DNA from: an uncultured Sphingobacteriales bacterium
GTDB taxonomy: Bacteria > Bacteroidota > Bacteroidia > Chitinophagales > Chitinophagaceae
Length of the DNA stretch: 64,000 nucleotides
Assembly: GCA_937871285.1 (NCBI GenBank)
Contig: CALMQS010000014.1
Span: 59,390 to 123,389, forward strand
Direction: 5' to 3'
The translations under genes were made by a program, and so were the position numbers. The notes beneath the pieces are model-generated. The model saw only the letters and a list, made by a program, of their open reading frames with translations, made no database searches and was not told the DNA's origin. The number at the start of each line of letters is the position of its first letter. Positions within the stretch are counted from its first letter, which is position 1. Shown here piece after piece: positions 61,664 to 64,000 of the stretch.

Positions 61664-62005
61664 ATGGAAGCAGTAGCTAAACTCAAAAACTATCCTACAT
61701 CGCCACGCAAAATGCGTTTGCTGGCTGATGTTATACGTGGTATGGATGTAGAGAAGGCTTTGGCAATATTGGAGCATCATCCGCAGCATTCTTCAACCCC
61801 TCTTTATAAATTATTGAGGAGCGCCGTAAGCAATTGGGAGCAAAAAAATGAAGGCACCAGCGCGGCAGACAGCAACCTGTTAGTAAAAACGATTTTTGTG
61901 GATGGCGGAAGAGTGCTCAAAAGAATGCTGCCGGCGCCCCAGGGAAGAGCTTACCGGGTACGCAAACGCAGCAATCATGTAACCGTGATTGTAGACCAGA
62001 AATAA
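61664..62005 (+). CDS. rplV: 50S ribosomal protein L22
   Basis: L22 has 113 residues. [20 protein letters not shown] at the N-terminus and the tunnel beta-hairpin region [20 protein letters not shown] near the C-terminus are typical. The protein lines the exit tunnel opposite L4. A 26-bp spacer with AAAATTTTCAAATT words separates it from rpsC. Confidence 0.97.
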   Translation: MEAVAKLKNYPTSPRKMRLLADVIRGMDVEKALAILEHHPQHSSTPLYKLLRSAVSNWEQKNEGTSAADSNLLVKTIFVDGGRVLKRMLPAPQGRAYRVRKRSNHVTVIVDQK

Positions 62006-62030
62006 AAATGAAAATTTTCAAATTATAAAC

Positions 62031-62840
62031 ATGGGTCAAAAAGCAAATCCAATTGGTAACAGGTTAGGGATCATCCGTGGCTGGGAAAGCAACTGGTATG
62101 GTAACAAGAGGGATTATTCCAAAAAGCTTATAGAAGACAACCGGATCAGAACCTACCTTAATGCCCGTATCAATAAAGGTGGTATTTCTAAAATTGTGAT
62201 TGAACGTACGCTTAACAAGCTTATCGTTACTATACATACTTCCAAGCCCGGTATTATCATTGGTAAAGGTGGCGGCGAAGTAGACCATATTAAGGAAGAG
62301 TTGAAAAAACTGACCGGCAAGGAGGATGTGCAGATCAACATTCTGCAGGTGCGTCGCCCTGAACTGGATGCCAATATAGTGGGCGATACCATTGCACGGC
62401 AAATAGAAAACCGTATCAACTATAAACGTGCTATTAAGTTATCCATCGCTTCAGCGCTTCGCATGGGCGCCGAAGGTATTAAGGTAAAGGTGAGCGGACG
62501 GTTGGGCGGTGCTGAAATTGCCCGTACGGAAGAAATTAAGCAGGGACGCGTTCCATTACACACTTTCCGTATGGAAATTGATTATGCCAACGTGTTTGCC
62601 TTAACCGTATATGGAAAAATAGGCATCAAAGTTTGGATCTGTAAAGGTGAAGTATTAACAAAACGCGATCTTAACCCGAATATCATTGACGGAAAAAGTG
62701 AAGTGGGAGTTGGCGACAACAGGCGCGATGACAGAAGAAGTGGCGGCGGCGGAGATAGAAGAGGAGGAGGCGACAGGCGCGATGACAGAAGAGGTGGCGG
62801 CGGAGACAGACGCGGTGGCGGAAGAGGCGACAGGAGATAG
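62031..62840 (+). CDS. rpsC: 30S ribosomal protein S3 with RGG-like C-terminal tail
   Basis: S3 has 269 residues. It starts [20 protein letters not shown]. The KH domain has [20 protein letters not shown], and the C-terminal domain has [20 protein letters not shown]. After about residue 225 a low-complexity tail follows, made of GDRR, DDRR and GGG units ([20 protein letters not shown] and on). Such tails occur in some Bacteroidota but are absent from E. coli. The tail is encoded by near-repeats at DNA level (62718-62838), so its length may vary between strains. Confidence 0.97.
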   Translation: MGQKANPIGNRLGIIRGWESNWYGNKRDYSKKLIEDNRIRTYLNARINKGGISKIVIERTLNKLIVTIHTSKPGIIIGKGGGEVDHIKEELKKLTGKEDVQINILQVRRPELDANIVGDTIARQIENRINYKRAIKLSIASALRMGAEGIKVKVSGRLGGAEIARTEEIKQGRVPLHTFRMEIDYANVFALTVYGKIGIKVWICKGEVLTKRDLNPNIIDGKSEVGVGDNRRDDRRSGGGGDRRGGGDRRDDRRGGGGDRRGGGRGDRR

Positions 62841-62918
62841 ATGCAGGGAGGAAAGGTATAGGGTAGAGAGGCATAAGGAAAATCAAGTAAATATTCAAAA
62901 TTTTCAAATTGTAATATA

Positions 62919-63341
62919 ATGTTACAGCCGAAGAGAACAAAACACAGAAAAGCGCAGAAAGGACGGATCAGGCAGGTGGCGAAGCGGGGAGCAACCATAT
63001 CTTTTGGTTCATTTGCACTGAAAGCACTGGAACCCATCTGGCTCAATAACCGCCAGATAGAATCTGCCCGCCAGGCCATGACACGTGCCATGAAGCGTGA
63101 AGGGAATGTGTGGATACGTATTTTCCCCGACAAGCCTATTACGCGTAAGCCTGCGGAAGTGAGGATGGGTAAAGGTAAAGGTAACCCTGAGTTTTGGGCA
63201 GCAGTGGTGGAACCGGGCCGTATCATTTTTGAGGCCGATGGCGTTCCGGTTCAGGTGGCAAAAGAGGCAATGGAACTGGCTGCCGCAAAATTGCCGATCA
63301 AAACCCAGTTTATTATCCGTCGTGACTATGCCGGACAATAA
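62919..63341 (+). CDS. rplP: 50S ribosomal protein L16
   Basis: L16 has 140 residues, starting [37 protein letters not shown] and [20 protein letters not shown] are conserved, the latter containing the Arg that is hydroxylated by YcfD in E. coli. It helps place tRNA in the A site. The order rpsC-rplP-rpmC is standard. Confidence 0.98.
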   Translation: MLQPKRTKHRKAQKGRIRQVAKRGATISFGSFALKALEPIWLNNRQIESARQAMTRAMKREGNVWIRIFPDKPITRKPAEVRMGKGKGNPEFWAAVVEPGRIIFEADGVPVQVAKEAMELAAAKLPIKTQFIIRRDYAGQ

Positions 63342-63381
63342 ACGCAGCAGCTAAAGTTTTAAATATTCAAACCGAATAGCA

Positions 63382-63588
63382 ATGTCAAAGAAAGTTGATT
63401 TTTTAAATAGCCTGGAAACGATGAGTGAAGCGGATTTGCAGGCGCGTATCAGTGAAGATGAGATACGCCTGAAGAAATTGAAATTCGCTCATGCTACTTC
63501 TCCCCTGGAGAATCCCATGACCATACAATCGGTTAGAAGGGATATTGCAAGGTTAAGAACTGAATTAAAGAAAAAAGCTAAAAGCTAA
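63382..63588 (+). CDS. rpmC: 50S ribosomal protein L29
   Basis: L29 has 68 residues in two long helices ([20 protein letters not shown] and [20 protein letters not shown]) around the short turn ATSPLENP. It lies beside L23 at the tunnel exit. It ends 5 bp before rpsQ. Confidence 0.96.
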   Translation: MSKKVDFLNSLETMSEADLQARISEDEIRLKKLKFAHATSPLENPMTIQSVRRDIARLRTELKKKAKS

Positions 63589-63593
63589 ATAAG

Positions 63594-63851
63594 ATGGCTG
63601 AAAGAAATTTGCGTAAAACAAAGATTGGGGTGGTAACCAGTAACAGGATGGAAAAAACAGTTACGGTTGAAATTGAAAGAAAGGTAAAACACCCCATCTA
63701 TGGTAAGTTTGTAAAGAAAACCACCAAATTCCATGCTCATGATGAAAAGAACGAGTGCGGTATTGGCGATACGGTGAAGATCATGGAAGCCCGTCCGCTG
63801 AGTAAAACAAAGCACTGGCGCCTGGTTGAGGTGGTAGAAAAGGCGAAGTAA
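63594..63851 (+). CDS. rpsQ: 30S ribosomal protein S17
   Basis: S17 has 85 residues with an OB fold: [40 protein letters not shown] and the signature [20 protein letters not shown]. It is an early 30S assembly protein. The spacer that follows (135 bp) is filled by repeats. Confidence 0.98.
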   Translation: MAERNLRKTKIGVVTSNRMEKTVTVEIERKVKHPIYGKFVKKTTKFHAHDEKNECGIGDTVKIMEARPLSKTKHWRLVEVVEKAK

Positions 63852-63854
63852 TAT

Positions 63855-63978
63855 ATTTCTGATTTGAGATTTCTGATTTGAGACCTGCCGGCCGGCAGGA
63901 AGGTTTGAGATGCTTTGATTTTATCATCATCTCAACATCGTACCAAATTTCAAATTTCAAATATCAAATTTCAAATAA
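63855..63978. repeat. Word-like repeats and a 16-bp GC palindrome before rplN
   Basis: TTTCTGATTTGAGATT words are followed by CCTGCCGGCCGGCAGG (63884-63899), a perfect 16-bp palindrome, and then by CAAATTTCAAATTTCAAATA repeats. It lies inside the S10 operon, between rpsQ and rplN. Confidence 0.7.
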
Positions 63979-63986
63979 CTAAAAAG

Positions 63987-64000
63987 ATGATTCAGCAAGA
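63987..64000 (+). CDS. rplN: 50S ribosomal protein L14, first codons only
   Basis: ATG ATT CAG CAA GA begins at 63987 and encodes MIQQ, the usual L14 start. The rest lies beyond the window. The position after rpsQ in the S10 operon supports the call. Confidence 0.85.

Noticed and set aside
1..64000. tRNA, rRNA and classical riboswitches
   Set aside because: I looked for tRNA cloverleaf ends, rRNA cores and common riboswitch motifs in the gene-free stretches and saw none. A covariance-model scan would be needed to exclude them.

Overview
The window comes from a member of the Bacteroidota, most likely the family Chitinophagaceae. The evidence is a SusC/SusD pair controlled by a FecR anti-sigma factor and an ECF sigma factor, the Bacteroidota promoter pattern (TTTG, about 19-20 nt, TAnnTTTG) in front of yefM and rpsJ, a three-part succinate dehydrogenase of the Bacteroidota type, and many Bacteroidota-type lipoproteins and YegP, DoxX and VCBS/ASPIC proteins. 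Base composition is moderate, with AT-rich spacers. The species cannot be fixed from the sequence alone.

Layout. 1-2269 holds the left-truncated sdhA and sdhC (minus strand). 2348-8057 is a threonine operon read leftwards: a leader peptide ending in a run of Ile and Thr codons, thrA (aspartokinase-homoserine dehydrogenase), thrB, thrC, a conserved gene of unknown role, then a strong terminator. Divergent from it is ppc (8348-10927), which makes the oxaloacetate that feeds aspartate and threonine. 11076-11662 is a yefM-yoeB toxin-antitoxin module with its operator. 11875-14457 is an ammonium transporter with an outer-membrane porin. 14837-25119 holds assorted housekeeping and signalling genes: a two-component pair, a TonB-plug surface protein, an ABC permease with a DoxX protein, YegP and a DbpA-like helicase.

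25504-36330 is rich in sugar-oxidation genes. A four-gene minus-strand operon (DUF4432 epimerase-like, cupin, TIM-barrel isomerase, Gfo/Idh/MocA dehydrogenase) faces a DUF1080 lipoprotein, and a second, exported Gfo/Idh/MocA enzyme lies at 34942. This resembles a 3-keto-sugar pathway. Between them are a copper-storage protein, Ku, an MpaB-type oxygenase and a CvfB-type RNA-binding protein. 36447-41944 is looser accessory DNA with hairpin repeats, a serine hydrolase and an unclassified secreted glycosidase-like protein. 42037-55861 is a polysaccharide-utilisation region: ChbG-like deacetylase, GH30 lipoprotein, SusD, SusC with an N-terminal signalling domain, FecR, ECF sigma factor and a large VCBS-repeat lipoprotein. 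56118-57261 encodes paired YeeE/YedE sulfur-transport halves. 58060-64000 is the start of the S10 ribosomal operon (rpsJ to rplN, cut by the window edge).

The spacers carry several families of dispersed repeats: word-like AT-rich tracts, small GC-rich palindromes inserted in them, and a two-copy hairpin element. The best regulatory observations are the threonine leader peptide and three TGTACA-type boxes phased at 12 bp over the yefM promoter.
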